From: Sphingorhabdus pulchriflava
Lineage (GTDB): Bacteria; Pseudomonadota; Alphaproteobacteria; Sphingomonadales; Sphingomonadaceae
DNA: 64,000 nt
NCBI RefSeq assembly: GCF_003367235.1
Contig: NZ_QRGP01000002.1
Span: 449,501 to 513,500 of the forward strand
Direction of reading: 5' to 3'
In this document: one piece after another, positions 35,542-45,342 of the stretch
How positions within the stretch are numbered: the stretch's first letter is position 1
How the letters are laid out: every line of letters begins with the position of its first letter
The notes under the pieces: model-generated
What the model was told of the DNA's origin: nothing
Seen by the model: the letters and a program-made list of their open reading frames with translations, nothing else
Databases searched by the model: none
Position numbers and translations under genes: made by a program

Positions 35542-35961
35542 TTACTTCGCCTTTTTGTAAGGCACAAAATTCCCAAGGCTGCACACAGGGCCCTGAATGC
35601 CGCTTGTCCGGTCGACAAGCCGGATGAGGTCTCCGCTGCACAGCTGCCCGCTAAAGCTTTCGGTGACCATGATGTCATCGCCGCGTGTCAGGCCGGGGCA
35701 GGGGCCGCGCAATTTGTTCTGATACACGAGCCGGCCGGACTCACGGTATAGCAGTATATCGTCGCTGATTCGGATCGCATCGACACCACGGCTGTTAATG
35801 CAACTGCGCGGTTCGCCTGCAACCTTGCCTTTCAGTTCCTTGGCCAGGATTTTGGCTTCCTTGTCACGGATGGGCGCAGGTGCACTGTCGGCATCGCCAT
35901 AAGCGCACCCAGCCAATGCGATTGTCGCAGTAACTGCAAAAACCATCCCTTTGCGCAGCAT
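35542..35961 (-). CDS. DUF6491-like lipoprotein
   Basis: A 139-residue protein with a signal peptide and lipobox LAGC. Its second half resembles what I recall as DUF6491: RSCINSRGVDAIRISDDILLY, VYQNKLRGPCPGL and LCSGDLIRLVD. Four conserved cysteines suggest two disulfides. The ATG at 35961 has GGAGAAAGAAC in front; a longer frame overlaps the divergent CoA-transferase. The function is unknown. Confidence 0.75.
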   Translation of the reverse strand: MLRKGMVFAVTATIALAGCAYGDADSAPAPIRDKEAKILAKELKGKVAGEPRSCINSRGVDAIRISDDILLYRESGRLVYQNKLRGPCPGLTRGDDIMVTESFSGQLCSGDLIRLVDRTSGIQGPVCSLGNFVPYKKAK

Positions 35962-36020
35962 GTTCTTTCTCCATAACTGATTTGCGATATCGACATTAGA
36001 GTATAGCCGATTATCGAAGG

Positions 36021-37235
36021 ATGAACGACTATTCATTGGAGGAGAGCAAAGTGGGCGGTTGGCCAAAGCTGGAATGGGATGGGGAGCGGACAGGGCCGCT
36101 GCAGGGCGTCAAGGTGCTCGACATGTCGTCCGTGGTACTTGGACCCTTCGCCACGTTGCAACTCGCTGACCTGGGTGCGGAGGTCATAAAGGTCGAAAAT
36201 GCGCAAGGCGGCGGTGACATCATGCGCAAAGCGGGAGATAATCCGACAGGTGATCTAGGCCCCATTTATGCCAGCCTTAACCGCAACAAGAAATCGATCG
36301 CGCTTGATGCCGCAAACCCGGAAGACAGGGCGGCTATCCTCGAACTGGCCAAAGAGGCGGACGTCTTCTTCCATAATGTCCGCATGGCAGGAATGGAACG
36401 GCTGGGCCTGGGCTATGACGATGTGAAGGCAGCCAACCCGGACATCGTCTATGTCCACTGCGCCGGTTTTGGTGCCGACGGGCCTTATGCCAAGCGACAG
36501 GCCTATGACGACCTGATCCAGGCAGCTTCCGGCTTTGCCGCGCTGTTCGAAATGCGCGATGGCGGCCGGCCGCAATATGCGCCGACATTGGTAGCCGACA
36601 AGGTCAGCGGCATGTTTGCCGCCAATGCTGTGCTGGCGGCGCTGCTGGGCCGTGCCAATGGGCTGGGCGGGCAGTTTGTGCAGGTGCCGATGTTCGAATG
36701 CTTCACCTGGTTCCATATGGTCGAAAATCTGTGGGGCAACACCTATCCGCCAGGGAACGGCAAATTCGCCTATACCCGTTCGATCAATCCCCGCAGACGG
36801 CCTTATCCGACGAAGGATGGCTATATCGCGATCGTGCCCTATGCAGACCATCAGTGGGAGCGTTTTTTCGAACTGGCAGGCAGACCCGGCGTGTTTCAGG
36901 ATCCGCGTTTTTCGACGTATAAGGCACGGCTGGAAAATACCACCGAGCTCTACGCCACGATCGAGGAATCGAGCGCGACCAAGACGACCGATGAATGGGT
37001 TGAACTGCTCGATGCCAACAATATTCCGGCGATGAAATATAACCGTATGGCCGACGTTTTCGACGATCCGCATTTGCAGGCGGTCGACTTTTTCGAAGTG
37101 CGTGAGGCGAAGGCGGGATACAGCTATCGCTCGATACGGCACCCGGTGCATTATGCCTCAACGCCTGCGTCGGTTTATGCAGATCCACCCAGCCTGGATG
37201 CAGACCGGAACGAGATTTTGGGCAGTTCGGATTAA
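36021..37235 (+). CDS. CaiB/BaiF CoA-transferase family protein
   Basis: A 404-residue class III CoA-transferase. It has GVKVLDMSSVVLGPFATLQLADLGAEVIKVE near residue 30, NRNKKSIALD, and YDDLIQAASGFAALFE; the catalytic Asp region lies around residue 160. These enzymes move CoA between acids such as carnitine, oxalate or bile-acid derivatives. The substrate cannot be read here. It is divergent from the DUF6491-like gene and ends head-on with the SulP gene, sharing 4 bases. Confidence 0.9.
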   Translation: MNDYSLEESKVGGWPKLEWDGERTGPLQGVKVLDMSSVVLGPFATLQLADLGAEVIKVENAQGGGDIMRKAGDNPTGDLGPIYASLNRNKKSIALDAANPEDRAAILELAKEADVFFHNVRMAGMERLGLGYDDVKAANPDIVYVHCAGFGADGPYAKRQAYDDLIQAASGFAALFEMRDGGRPQYAPTLVADKVSGMFAANAVLAALLGRANGLGGQFVQVPMFECFTWFHMVENLWGNTYPPGNGKFAYTRSINPRRRPYPTKDGYIAIVPYADHQWERFFELAGRPGVFQDPRFSTYKARLENTTELYATIEESSATKTTDEWVELLDANNIPAMKYNRMADVFDDPHLQAVDFFEVREAKAGYSYRSIRHPVHYASTPASVYADPPSLDADRNEILGSSD

Positions 37236-38497
37236 CGGTCGCGTGGCGTCCAGCCGCTGTCGTCCCTGATTTTGTCAAGCAGGCGGAGCGCGAGCCCAGC
37301 CGCTACACCCACGCCTATCGCGATCGTCAGGTCAGTGACCACGGTGAGGATCAGGGTCATGAAGAACAGCACTTTTTCCGCTAGGGGTAGATGCAGATGC
37401 TCGCGCCATTTGTCAGGCTCGCTCATATTCCAGGCGGTCAGCATCAGCACGGCGGCGAGCGCGGGAAGCGCAAGCATCCCGGCCCAGCGCGCGGCCAGCA
37501 GCATGATAGCTAGAATAAGCAGGGCATGCACCAGTCCCGCAACCGGCGTCTTGCCGCCCGCGCGGACATTGGTCGCGGTGCGCGCGATGGCCCCGGTCAC
37601 CGGCATTCCACCGAACAGCGCGGAGGCGATATTGCCATAGCCTTGCGCCATGATTTCGGCATTGGGGCGATGATGACCCTCGATCATCCGGTCGGCGACG
37701 ATGGCGGACAGAAGCGATTCCACGCCTGCGAGGAAAGCGATAATCAGTGCAGAGGGCAGCAGTTCGAGCAGTTTGGCGGCACTGATTGGGGGCAGCGTCG
37801 GCACGGGCAGGCTTGCGGGTAGTTCACCAAATCTTGAAGCAATCGTATCGACTGGTAAGGCGGCCATCGCAGCGAGCACCGAGCCTGCAGCAACCCCGAT
37901 CACCAGACTTGGCGAGCGCGGTGCCCAGCGGCGGAGTACGACCATCAGCACCAGCGCCAGCAGGGCGACACCCACCGCATAGAGACTGCTATTGGGCACT
38001 TCCCCTGCGAGAGCCACTATTTTCGGCAGAAATTCAGCCGGCAGGTTTGCAATCTTCAGTCCCAGAAAGTCTTTCAATTGGCTGGTCGCAATGATGATTG
38101 CGATGCCGACAGTGAAGCCGTTGATAACCGGCTCCGGTACGAGCGCGATGAGCCGCCCGGCTCTGAAAAAGCCTGCAACCAGCAAGATCGCCCCCGCCAT
38201 CAGCGTCGCCAGCACCAGCCCGTCATAGCCATGATCGGCAATCACCGAATAGACGACGACAATGAACGCCCCGGTCGGCCCGCCAATCTGCACCCGGCTG
38301 CCACTGGTCAGCGAAATTACAAAGCCACCGATAATTGCCGTGACCAACCCCTGCGCAGGCGTAGCGCCCGAGGCGATGGCAATCGCGATACTCAGCGGCA
38401 GCGCGACCAGCGCGACCGTCAACCCGGCCAGCGCATCCTGCCGGAACAGTGCCCAGCTATAGTCGCGGATCGTTGTGAGGATCTTGGGTTGGCGCAT
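37232..38497 (-). CDS. SulP family inorganic anion transporter, no STAS domain
   Basis: A 421-residue membrane protein with about 12-14 helices. SulP landmarks are ALPLSIAIAIASGATPAQGL (the SulP start region), IGGPTGAFIVVVYSV, and ALFGGMPVTGAIARTATNVRAG. Family members usually carry a C-terminal STAS domain and are 500-600 residues. This one stops right after the last membrane helix (LDKIRDDSGWTPRDR). It may transport sulfate, bicarbonate or dicarboxylates. Confidence 0.9.
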   Translation of the reverse strand: MRQPKILTTIRDYSWALFRQDALAGLTVALVALPLSIAIAIASGATPAQGLVTAIIGGFVISLTSGSRVQIGGPTGAFIVVVYSVIADHGYDGLVLATLMAGAILLVAGFFRAGRLIALVPEPVINGFTVGIAIIIATSQLKDFLGLKIANLPAEFLPKIVALAGEVPNSSLYAVGVALLALVLMVVLRRWAPRSPSLVIGVAAGSVLAAMAALPVDTIASRFGELPASLPVPTLPPISAAKLLELLPSALIIAFLAGVESLLSAIVADRMIEGHHRPNAEIMAQGYGNIASALFGGMPVTGAIARTATNVRAGGKTPVAGLVHALLILAIMLLAARWAGMLALPALAAVLMLTAWNMSEPDKWREHLHLPLAEKVLFFMTLILTVVTDLTIAIGVGVAAGLALRLLDKIRDDSGWTPRDR

Positions 38498-38519
38498 GAG
38501 CTTGGTATGAATTCAAATG

Positions 38520-38963
38520 CTACTGTTCTTCGACTTCAGACTTTTTGGGTATCACCTCATCGCGAAACCAGAAATTGATTACCTCCCAAGACTGGTTGCC
38601 GTCGTAAAAGCGAAATTCCCATGTCGATGCCGACTTTTCGTGGTGCAAGAGAATGCGATGGGTTTCCACGCGTGCACCTACTTTGCTGACATCGATCGTC
38701 TCGCAACTGTGGGGCAGTCCGTAGCGCGAATTGATTAGCGCCTGCTGTGAGTCTAGCGCTGTTATCATAGCTTTTTGTTCTACAACCAAGCTGGAAACGC
38801 GCATTGTGGTCAAGAATGATGCTGAACCCTTGGAAGCAACCATCTGGCTACACCACTTTGCAACCTGCTCGGTGGGCGTAATCACGCCAGAAGGCTGGCC
38901 AAGTGCTACCGGGCCGCTTCCCACAACCGAGCAAGCCAAAACGAATTTCAAAAAATACTTCAT
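38520..38963 (-). CDS. Secreted protein of unknown function
   Basis: A 147-residue protein with an N-terminal signal peptide (MKYFLKFVLACSVVGSGPVALG) and no family I can name. Two cysteines (KWCSQM, HSCETI) may pair. Its start overlaps the DUF885 gene stop by 4 bases, so the two are translationally coupled. It is slightly more AT-rich than its neighbours. Nothing further can be said from sequence. Confidence 0.65.
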   Translation of the reverse strand: MKYFLKFVLACSVVGSGPVALGQPSGVITPTEQVAKWCSQMVASKGSASFLTTMRVSSLVVEQKAMITALDSQQALINSRYGLPHSCETIDVSKVGARVETHRILLHHEKSASTWEFRFYDGNQSWEVINFWFRDEVIPKKSEVEEQ

Positions 38964-40717
38964 TTGCTTTTCTCCGCCGCGATCCAGTCATTCGCCATAT
39001 CCTCCAGCACATTCAGCGGCACCGAACCCTGGCCGAGTACGGTATCGTGAAACGCTGCCAGATCGAACTTGCTTCCAAGTTCCTTGGTCGCCCGTTCGCG
39101 CAGTTCGCGGATTTTGAGTTCGCCGAGCTTGTAGGCGAGCGCCTGTCCCGGCCAACTGATGTACCGATTGACCTCGGCCTCGATATTGGCGGCTGACAGT
39201 GCGCTATTGTCGGTCATGAAGGCGATGGCCTGCTCCTTGCTCCAGCCCTTGGCGTGGATGCCGGTGTCGACGACCAGACGGCAGGCGCGCCACATTTCGT
39301 AGGACAGGCGGCCCATATCCTTGGCGGGCGTGTCATACAGCCCCATCTCGATGCCCAGCCGCTCCGAATAGAGCCCCCAGCCTTCGGTGAAGGCGGTGAA
39401 AAACACACCATTTTTCCGGAAGTCCGAAAGCTCCAGTTCCTGTTGAATGGCAATCTGGTGATGGTGGCCGGGTACCGCCTCATGCACCGACAGCGACGGG
39501 ATTTCCCAAAAGGGGCGCTGGTCAAGTTTGGAGGTGTTGACATAGTAAAATCCGGCGACCCCAATCGCGGGCGAACCGGGATTATAGTAAGCGGTTGTTG
39601 TCCCTTCTGCGATTTCAGCCGGGATTTCCTTGATGCCATAAGGCAGGCGCGGCAGGCGGTGGAACAGCCCGGGCATCTTGCCATCAATGGTCTTGTTCAC
39701 CCGTGCGACCTTTTCCATCAACTCTTCGGGTGACTTCGCATAGTAGCGCGGATCAGTGCGCAGGTGCTGGATAAAGGCCTCGCGGCTTTCATAACCCGCT
39801 TTTGTGGCCACTTCGACCATCTCGGCGCGGATGCGGGAGACCTCTTTCAGGCCCAGTTCGTGGATCTGCTCGGCATTCAGGTTGGTGGTCGTTTCCTGCC
39901 GGATGCGGAAATTATAATAATCCTTGCCGCCCGGCTGCGCCGAGACGCCCGGTGCCTTGGCGCAATTGGGTTTGTAGCTCTTGGCAAACCAGTCGAGATG
40001 TTTTTGCAATGCGGGGTGGATGATCGTCGCGATGGTCGCGCCTGCTTCGGCGGCAAGACTGTTGAATTCGGCCTCGCTCATGCTTTCGGGCCGACGGCGG
40101 TGGTACGGGTTCATGTAGCGCGATTTACGGATATCGGCGTCGGCTACGATCAGGCCTGCTATGCCTTTTTCATACCCGTTCAAGACCACACAGGGGAGAA
40201 CATATTTGCCCTTCAATGCTTCGTTCGCGACAGCCAGCGACTGGTCGTTGACCGTGCCATATTGCTTCAGCCGGGCATTGTAGCTTTCATAGTCCGTCTT
40301 GTTGCGAAAGGGCAGATTGTCAGCCATTCCGGCAAAGCTCTGATGCCAGCCCGAATAGGTGGAAAAGTTGATCGTGCGCTGGCCATAGCGATTGGCTTCG
40401 ATAGTGTCTTCGAGTGTGCGTTTCAAAACGCCATATTCGATCTTGTCGGCAGGTTTCAGCTGGCTAGCTTCCACGGCTTCCAGTTTTTTGAGGATTGCGG
40501 CGCTGGCCTGCGCAAAGCGATCCCGCCCCTCCAGGCTGTAGTCCCCCACTTCGGTCGCATAATCGTCAACGCCCAAAGAGCTGGCGTAAATCGGCGATTC
40601 CTTGAGCGACATCGCCCAATATTCATCAACCAGCGCCTTTACTTCGGAGCCGCTGTCCGCTTGCGCGGGTAGTGCCACACCGGCGAGCAATACCGCAAAT
40701 ATCAAGGCTTTACGCAT
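38960..40717 (-). CDS. DUF885 family protein (putative secreted metallopeptidase)
   Basis: A 585-residue secreted protein with a signal peptide ending PAQA. It shows the DUF885 core: GFYYVNTSKLDQRP, the metal-site helix SVHEAVPGHHHQ near residue 425 (HExxPGHH type), EGWGLYSERLG with the third ligand Glu, and RLVVDTGIHAKGWS. The family is predicted to be gluzincin-like peptidases. The start at 40717 has GGGAGG eight bases upstream; the longer frame lacks a signal peptide. It heads a two-gene unit with the small secreted protein. Confidence 0.9.
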   Translation of the reverse strand: MRKALIFAVLLAGVALPAQADSGSEVKALVDEYWAMSLKESPIYASSLGVDDYATEVGDYSLEGRDRFAQASAAILKKLEAVEASQLKPADKIEYGVLKRTLEDTIEANRYGQRTINFSTYSGWHQSFAGMADNLPFRNKTDYESYNARLKQYGTVNDQSLAVANEALKGKYVLPCVVLNGYEKGIAGLIVADADIRKSRYMNPYHRRRPESMSEAEFNSLAAEAGATIATIIHPALQKHLDWFAKSYKPNCAKAPGVSAQPGGKDYYNFRIRQETTTNLNAEQIHELGLKEVSRIRAEMVEVATKAGYESREAFIQHLRTDPRYYAKSPEELMEKVARVNKTIDGKMPGLFHRLPRLPYGIKEIPAEIAEGTTTAYYNPGSPAIGVAGFYYVNTSKLDQRPFWEIPSLSVHEAVPGHHHQIAIQQELELSDFRKNGVFFTAFTEGWGLYSERLGIEMGLYDTPAKDMGRLSYEMWRACRLVVDTGIHAKGWSKEQAIAFMTDNSALSAANIEAEVNRYISWPGQALAYKLGELKIRELRERATKELGSKFDLAAFHDTVLGQGSVPLNVLEDMANDWIAAEKSK

Positions 40718-40758
40718 CTTCGGAACCTCCCTAGTCATGGCAATCCTATACGGGGGAG

Positions 40759-41292
40759 GTGCAGTTGGCCAGTTTCTTGAATGACTATTTTGGCAAACGC
40801 GGAACGCGTTACGACCAACCTGTAGCACCCAATCGTTCGGAACGCATTTTGGGGGCTTTAGTGGTTGTGCTGTTGGCTGCTGCGCTGGCTGCTGTGATCA
40901 AGGGCAGGGCACAATGGGGTCAAATCCCCTGGCAGGTCTGGGTGCATCTGCTGACCATCGGAATTGCCTTGGTGATTACGCCCGCTATGATGTGGCTCAA
41001 ACGAGGTGATCGCGTGCACCGCATACTCGGCCGGATCTGGGCGATCTCGATGTTTGTTACCGCTATTCTCAGCTTCGACATCAGGCTGATCAATCAAGGC
41101 GGCCTCAGCTATATCCACATATTGTCGGTGATTACGCTGGTCGGCGTACCGGTTCTGGTTATTTCCGCCCGTCGCCGAGATCTGCAACGACACCGAGGAC
41201 AAGCTCGCGGTTTTGTAATCGGCGCACTGTTGGTGGCTGGCTTTTTCACCTTTCCGTTCAACCGTCTGCTCGGCGGCTGGTTGTTCGGTTGA
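40759..41292 (+). CDS. DUF2306-like membrane protein
   Basis: A 177-residue membrane protein (GTG start, GGGGGAG in front) with four helices: about residues 33-47, 58-80, 90-108 and 118-136, plus a possible C-terminal one. The layout HLLTIGIALVITPAMMWLKRGDRVHRILGRIW is typical of DUF2306, whose His and Arg residues sit at helix ends. It is divergent from the DUF885 gene by a 41-base gap. The function is unknown. Confidence 0.78.
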   Translation: MQLASFLNDYFGKRGTRYDQPVAPNRSERILGALVVVLLAAALAAVIKGRAQWGQIPWQVWVHLLTIGIALVITPAMMWLKRGDRVHRILGRIWAISMFVTAILSFDIRLINQGGLSYIHILSVITLVGVPVLVISARRRDLQRHRGQARGFVIGALLVAGFFTFPFNRLLGGWLFG

Positions 41293-41347
41293 GACGCGCC
41301 GGAAGAAACCGCTTTTATTGCTCGACCGCTTTTGTCACGATGCAGTC

Positions 41348-42547
41348 ATGAAAATCCTGTCTTCAGCGCGCATCATGAAATTGCGAATTCGACCAAACAT
41401 CATTGCAGCACCTGTCTTTTTGGCTTTGGCTGGTTGCGCGACAACTGCGTCGCAAGATAGCAGCCAAGCTAAATCACCGATTACAGCACAAGAAGCGCTG
41501 CGGCCTTATTATGCCGGGCTCGCCGTCAAGCTCCCCGTCGCAGCCCCCAATCCTGCGCTGAGCAGCGACACCGTGCTCACGCGTATCGCTTTCGGTTCGT
41601 GCCAGAACGAGAACCGCTCGATGGCCTATTGGGATGTTATCGCCGCGCAAAAGCCGCAGGCCTTCCTGTTGATCGGCGACAATGTCTATGGCGACACGGG
41701 CGCACAATGGAGCGCCGATATGCCGACGCTGACCGCCAGCTATCGCAAGCTCTCCGCCCGGCAGGAATGGGATCGTTTCCGCCGCTCGGTGCCGATGCTG
41801 ACGACGTGGGACGACCATGATTTCGGTGCCAATGACGCTGGCGGCAGCTTCGCGTTCAAGGAATATGCTGAGAAAGCTTATGAAGCATATTGGGGGGCGT
41901 CCGATGAAGTGAAATCGCGCCCTGGCGTCTATGAAAGCCGAATCGTCGGGCCAGAAGGAAAGCGGGTGCAGTTCATTCTGCTCGATACCCGCTTTTTCCG
42001 GTCGGACCTTGTTCGCATGCCCTATCGCGATCCAGGCCCGACGCTGGGATGGTATCTGCCCAACGAGGACAAGACAGCAACTCTGCTGGGTGCGGTGCAA
42101 TGGCAATGGCTGGCGGACGAGCTTTCCAAGCCTACCGATGTACGGATCATCGTGTCTTCGACGCAGGTGATCACCAGCGCGCACAATTTCGAAGGCTGGA
42201 CCAACTTCCCGCGCGAACGCGAAAAGCTGTACCGCCTGCTATCCGAAAAGGGCGTGAACAACGCGCTGATCCTTTCGGGTGACCGCCATTCCGCCGGTTT
42301 CTACAAAAGCGACGTGAAAGGTTTGTCCAAGCCGCTTTGGGATTTTACCTCTTCATCTTTGAACATGTCGTTCGGCAAGGGCGACAGCCGGGATCGGGAG
42401 CCCGATCCGGCGCGCACGGGCGGCTTCTGGTCTATACCCAATTTCGGGCAGATCGACATCGATTGGGATGCGAAGACCGTCAAACTGTCGCTGCGCAAGG
42501 ACGATGGTGGCGTGATTGAGGAACAGGTGATCAACCCCTTCGGTTGA
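41348..42547 (+). CDS. Alkaline phosphatase D (PhoD) family lipoprotein
   Basis: A 399-residue secreted metallophosphatase. An N-terminal signal with lipobox LAGC is followed by PhoD motifs FGSCQNENRSMAYWD, LIGDNVYGDTG, TTWDDHDFGANDAGG, STQVI and SGDRHSAGFYK. These bind the iron/calcium centre of PhoD phosphodiesterase/phosphomonoesterases. The start is uncertain: ATG codons at 41348 and 41375 are possible and neither has a strong ribosome-binding site. It ends overlapping the convergent PH-domain gene by 17 bases. Confidence 0.9.
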   Translation: MKILSSARIMKLRIRPNIIAAPVFLALAGCATTASQDSSQAKSPITAQEALRPYYAGLAVKLPVAAPNPALSSDTVLTRIAFGSCQNENRSMAYWDVIAAQKPQAFLLIGDNVYGDTGAQWSADMPTLTASYRKLSARQEWDRFRRSVPMLTTWDDHDFGANDAGGSFAFKEYAEKAYEAYWGASDEVKSRPGVYESRIVGPEGKRVQFILLDTRFFRSDLVRMPYRDPGPTLGWYLPNEDKTATLLGAVQWQWLADELSKPTDVRIIVSSTQVITSAHNFEGWTNFPREREKLYRLLSEKGVNNALILSGDRHSAGFYKSDVKGLSKPLWDFTSSSLNMSFGKGDSRDREPDPARTGGFWSIPNFGQIDIDWDAKTVKLSLRKDDGGVIEEQVINPFG

Positions 42548-44060
42548 TCTCCGAAAAATCGACCGGGGCGGCAACCGCGAGCACGCGGTCGCGGATGGCT
42601 TCGGCGGTGTCACGGGGTAGCGCGATCATTTCGAGTTTGCCGCCCGCAACACCGAAGCGCAGCGTTACCAGCCCGGCTAATCGCGTGAACGGGCTTTGCG
42701 CGATTTCGACGCTCTGTACACGGACTTGAGGCATAACTGTCAACTGCTGCCGCCACCATCCGCGCCGCACATAAAGCTGCACGCCATCGTCTCCGTGCCG
42801 GTACATCCGCCATTCGAACGCGCCGACGATTAGCATCATCACAGGAATGAGCAGCAAAAGCAGTGACTTGGTCGGCGATGCATCGGCCAGAAGGACAACT
42901 GATGCCATTGCCGCGAAGACAAATGGCAGCACGAGCATAATGCCCGCCACCCACCAGCTGAAACGACCGCGCTGCATTTGTGCATCGGCGGCGGGGGCGC
43001 CGATTTCTGCCTCTGCCGCTATCGGCCAAATTTCGTCGAGCTTTGCGAGGGGTGCGACCATATGGTGGCTCTCGTCCTTACTCTCCTGCGCCAAGCTGAC
43101 GAATTTGAGCGCGTGCCAGCCGCTAAGCTTGCGGATCGGACCCGTCTCCACCACCGCTGCCTGCACCCGCGCGACCGGCATCACCACATCGGTTAGCGTC
43201 AGCAAACCTCGCCGACGGCGAAGGCCTTTGGCGGTGCGGTCTAGGCGAAAGCCATACTCCTTCAGGAATGTACGCACTATACCGGTGGCAAAGCCGATCG
43301 CGGTCAATGAAACCAGAGCAAGGATCGCACCACCGATCTGCACGCTGCGGTCGATATGGGTTATATCGACGCCGTTCTTTTCGGCGATCCCGATCCAGTC
43401 TTTGAAATCCCACCAGTCGAACGGCAGCAGGAAGTCGAACTGTTGTGCGACGCCGCCCAGCACCGCGAAAATAACGAGGCTGAAGGAATAGAAGCCGAGG
43501 ATGATGAGGCGCTTGGTGTCCATCGCAAAGACCGGCGGAGTATTGGCCACCTCATCTTCCAATTCAGTCGCTTCATTTGTGACCAGCCCTGCCTTGCGCG
43601 CGCGCACCGTCTCGCGCAGCCGCTCGGCTTCTTCGAGTGAGACATAGCTCAGCTTGGCGTCCTCGCCCTCGCCGCCGCCGGTTTCGAACTTGACCTCCCC
43701 GATGCCTAGTAGGCGGGCCAGCGGCTTTTGTTCGACGCTGACATCCTGGATGCGGTCATAGGGAATGGATCGCGCCGACCGGCTCAATATCCCGCGTTCG
43801 ATGCGGATATCGTCTTCGCCGATGTGATAATGCGTGCGCAGCCAGGCGAGCCAGCGGAAGAACAGGCTTATCAGCAAAACCGCGAAAATCACGAACGGGA
43901 TCAGCTCGGGTCGGTTGCGGCTGCCAGTACCGAACACCGCCGCAAACATCGGAAAAATCAATTGCGGAAGCCCGGCGATCAGCCCGGCGATGAGGCCAAG
44001 CGGATGCAGCCGCTGGCCTTCGGCGGCTTGGTCTCCGGTTTCGGGATGCGCGTCGTTCAA
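42531..44060 (-). CDS. PH-domain membrane protein (YdbT-like)
   Basis: A 509-residue membrane protein with three bacterial PH-like (bPH_2/DUF304) segments. Each reads like IRIERGILSRSARSIPYDRIQDVSVEQ, RRRRGLLTLTDVVMPVARVQAAVVETGP or LYVRRGWWRQQLTVMPQVRVQSVEIAQSP. They are separated by pairs of hydrophobic helices. It is the usual partner of the small PH protein upstream, whose gene it overlaps by 4 bases. In Bacillus YdbST confers resistance to antimicrobial products; the mechanism is unknown. Confidence 0.9.
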   Translation of the reverse strand: MNDAHPETGDQAAEGQRLHPLGLIAGLIAGLPQLIFPMFAAVFGTGSRNRPELIPFVIFAVLLISLFFRWLAWLRTHYHIGEDDIRIERGILSRSARSIPYDRIQDVSVEQKPLARLLGIGEVKFETGGGEGEDAKLSYVSLEEAERLRETVRARKAGLVTNEATELEDEVANTPPVFAMDTKRLIILGFYSFSLVIFAVLGGVAQQFDFLLPFDWWDFKDWIGIAEKNGVDITHIDRSVQIGGAILALVSLTAIGFATGIVRTFLKEYGFRLDRTAKGLRRRRGLLTLTDVVMPVARVQAAVVETGPIRKLSGWHALKFVSLAQESKDESHHMVAPLAKLDEIWPIAAEAEIGAPAADAQMQRGRFSWWVAGIMLVLPFVFAAMASVVLLADASPTKSLLLLLIPVMMLIVGAFEWRMYRHGDDGVQLYVRRGWWRQQLTVMPQVRVQSVEIAQSPFTRLAGLVTLRFGVAGGKLEMIALPRDTAEAIRDRVLAVAAPVDFSEINRRG

Positions 44061-44524
44061 CCCTGCGCCGCCTTGATATATTCGCGGATCGTCTCGCGCA
44101 TTGCGACTGCATCTTCATGCCGCAGGCCGGGCAGGCTGACGCTGGAATTGTGGTTGCCGGCAGTATGGACTGTCAGGGTGGCGAGACCATAGCGCCGCAT
44201 GATAGGCCCCTGATGGACATCGATATGCTGGATGCGCCCCAGCGGAACAACGGTATCGCTATAGAAGAGATAGCCGCGCACAATTCGCAACCGGTCTGCC
44301 CCCAGAGCATAATGCCAGCGGGCGAAGCGCCTTCCGGGAACTACCAGAACGAACCATGCGGCGAGCAGTACCACCGGGATGATGAACAAGCCGGTCGCTG
44401 TCAGCTGTGCCGTCTCGAGAACCAGCGCGCCGATCAACGGAACTGCCGCAAAAATCGCTGCCCCGATACGCATCACCGTCACATAAGCGGGATCGAGGGG
44501 TTTTAACTGGTCGGTATCTTCCAT
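44057..44524 (-). CDS. PH-domain membrane protein (YdbS-like)
   Basis: A 155-residue protein with two hydrophobic helices (about residues 17-35 and 43-62) followed by one bPH_2 domain: LGADRLRIVRGYLFYSDTVVPLGRIQHIDVHQGPIMRRYGLATLTVHT. The ATG at 44524 is chosen because the protein then begins just before the helices; the longer frame has no similarity. It is the first gene of the YdbST-like pair. Confidence 0.88.
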   Translation of the reverse strand: MEDTDQLKPLDPAYVTVMRIGAAIFAAVPLIGALVLETAQLTATGLFIIPVVLLAAWFVLVVPGRRFARWHYALGADRLRIVRGYLFYSDTVVPLGRIQHIDVHQGPIMRRYGLATLTVHTAGNHNSSVSLPGLRHEDAVAMRETIREYIKAAQG

Positions 44525-44661
44525 GCCGTGCTTTATGCGGCGGCTGTGTTGTCGATGCAAGACAGCAGTTCGTGCCGCTTTAGCCAGGCGGCCACATCGC
44601 AGTTCTGTACTAGTTGTCCGGCACAAGGTGACGTCGTTCGGTCAAAGTTCTAACCGGAACT

Positions 44662-45339
44662 ATGATTGCACGACTACGTATGCGACGGTGCATTGCATTT
44701 GTGACCCTGATGCTGCTCGCCGAAATGGCGTTGGTGGCTGCCGAGCCGCAACAAAAGTCTACGACCGGTGAGAGTGGAGACCAGGCACAAATGGCGGAAA
44801 TCGAAAGACTGCGTCTCGTGGTGCGTTCCAAGGGCTATGCCGAAAACCGCACCCGGATGCTGAGAGAAGCGAATCAAGATGATAATCAGATTGTTTCCGA
44901 ACCTTTTACGGCGTCGATTGAAACAGTCCTCGTGTCTGATGAAGGTCCCGCCAGCAAGCTGATCGACACCGGACATCTCGCCAATATGGGTATTGGTTCC
45001 GATCTCGCTTTAATCTTGGGGCAAAAGCAGGTGCTCGCAGGACTTCCGCCATTGCCATCTTCGGCGGACTTTGCGTCGGGTGTCGTCATCAGCCCGCAGA
45101 TTGACTATGTCGCCAGCATGCTTCTCGCCAGCGGCTGGGATGATCTGGATGCATCGCTCAGCGGGCGGCTGGTCGCTGCGGTGCCATCGGACGATCAAAT
45201 CATGCTGGCGAACATCACATCAGACGCCATGTACGAGAAATTCAAATTTTACGTCGGGTCTGCCTTTGATGAAGCGAACCGCAGCGTTTCGAAGGCGTTG
45301 TTGATCCGCAAGGATGGCCGCTGGGTCGAAACCGAATAA
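44662..45339 (+). CDS. Secreted protein of unknown function
   Basis: A 225-residue protein with an N-terminal signal-like helix (about residues 9-27). It continues with a mixed soluble domain rich in Ser, Asp and Leu. No motif or family is recognised. It has no cysteines in the mature part. It is divergent from the PH-domain pair and converges on the nitronate monooxygenase gene with a gap of only 3 bases. Confidence 0.6.
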   Translation: MIARLRMRRCIAFVTLMLLAEMALVAAEPQQKSTTGESGDQAQMAEIERLRLVVRSKGYAENRTRMLREANQDDNQIVSEPFTASIETVLVSDEGPASKLIDTGHLANMGIGSDLALILGQKQVLAGLPPLPSSADFASGVVISPQIDYVASMLLASGWDDLDASLSGRLVAAVPSDDQIMLANITSDAMYEKFKFYVGSAFDEANRSVSKALLIRKDGRWVETE

Positions 45340-45342
45340 AGT

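Noticed and set aside
36255-37151. Antisense frame of 298 residues over the CoA-transferase
   Set aside because: Shadow frame; the plus strand has full family motifs.
39764-40672. Antisense frame of 302 residues over the DUF885 gene
   Set aside because: Shadow of a gene with clear metal-site motifs on the minus strand.
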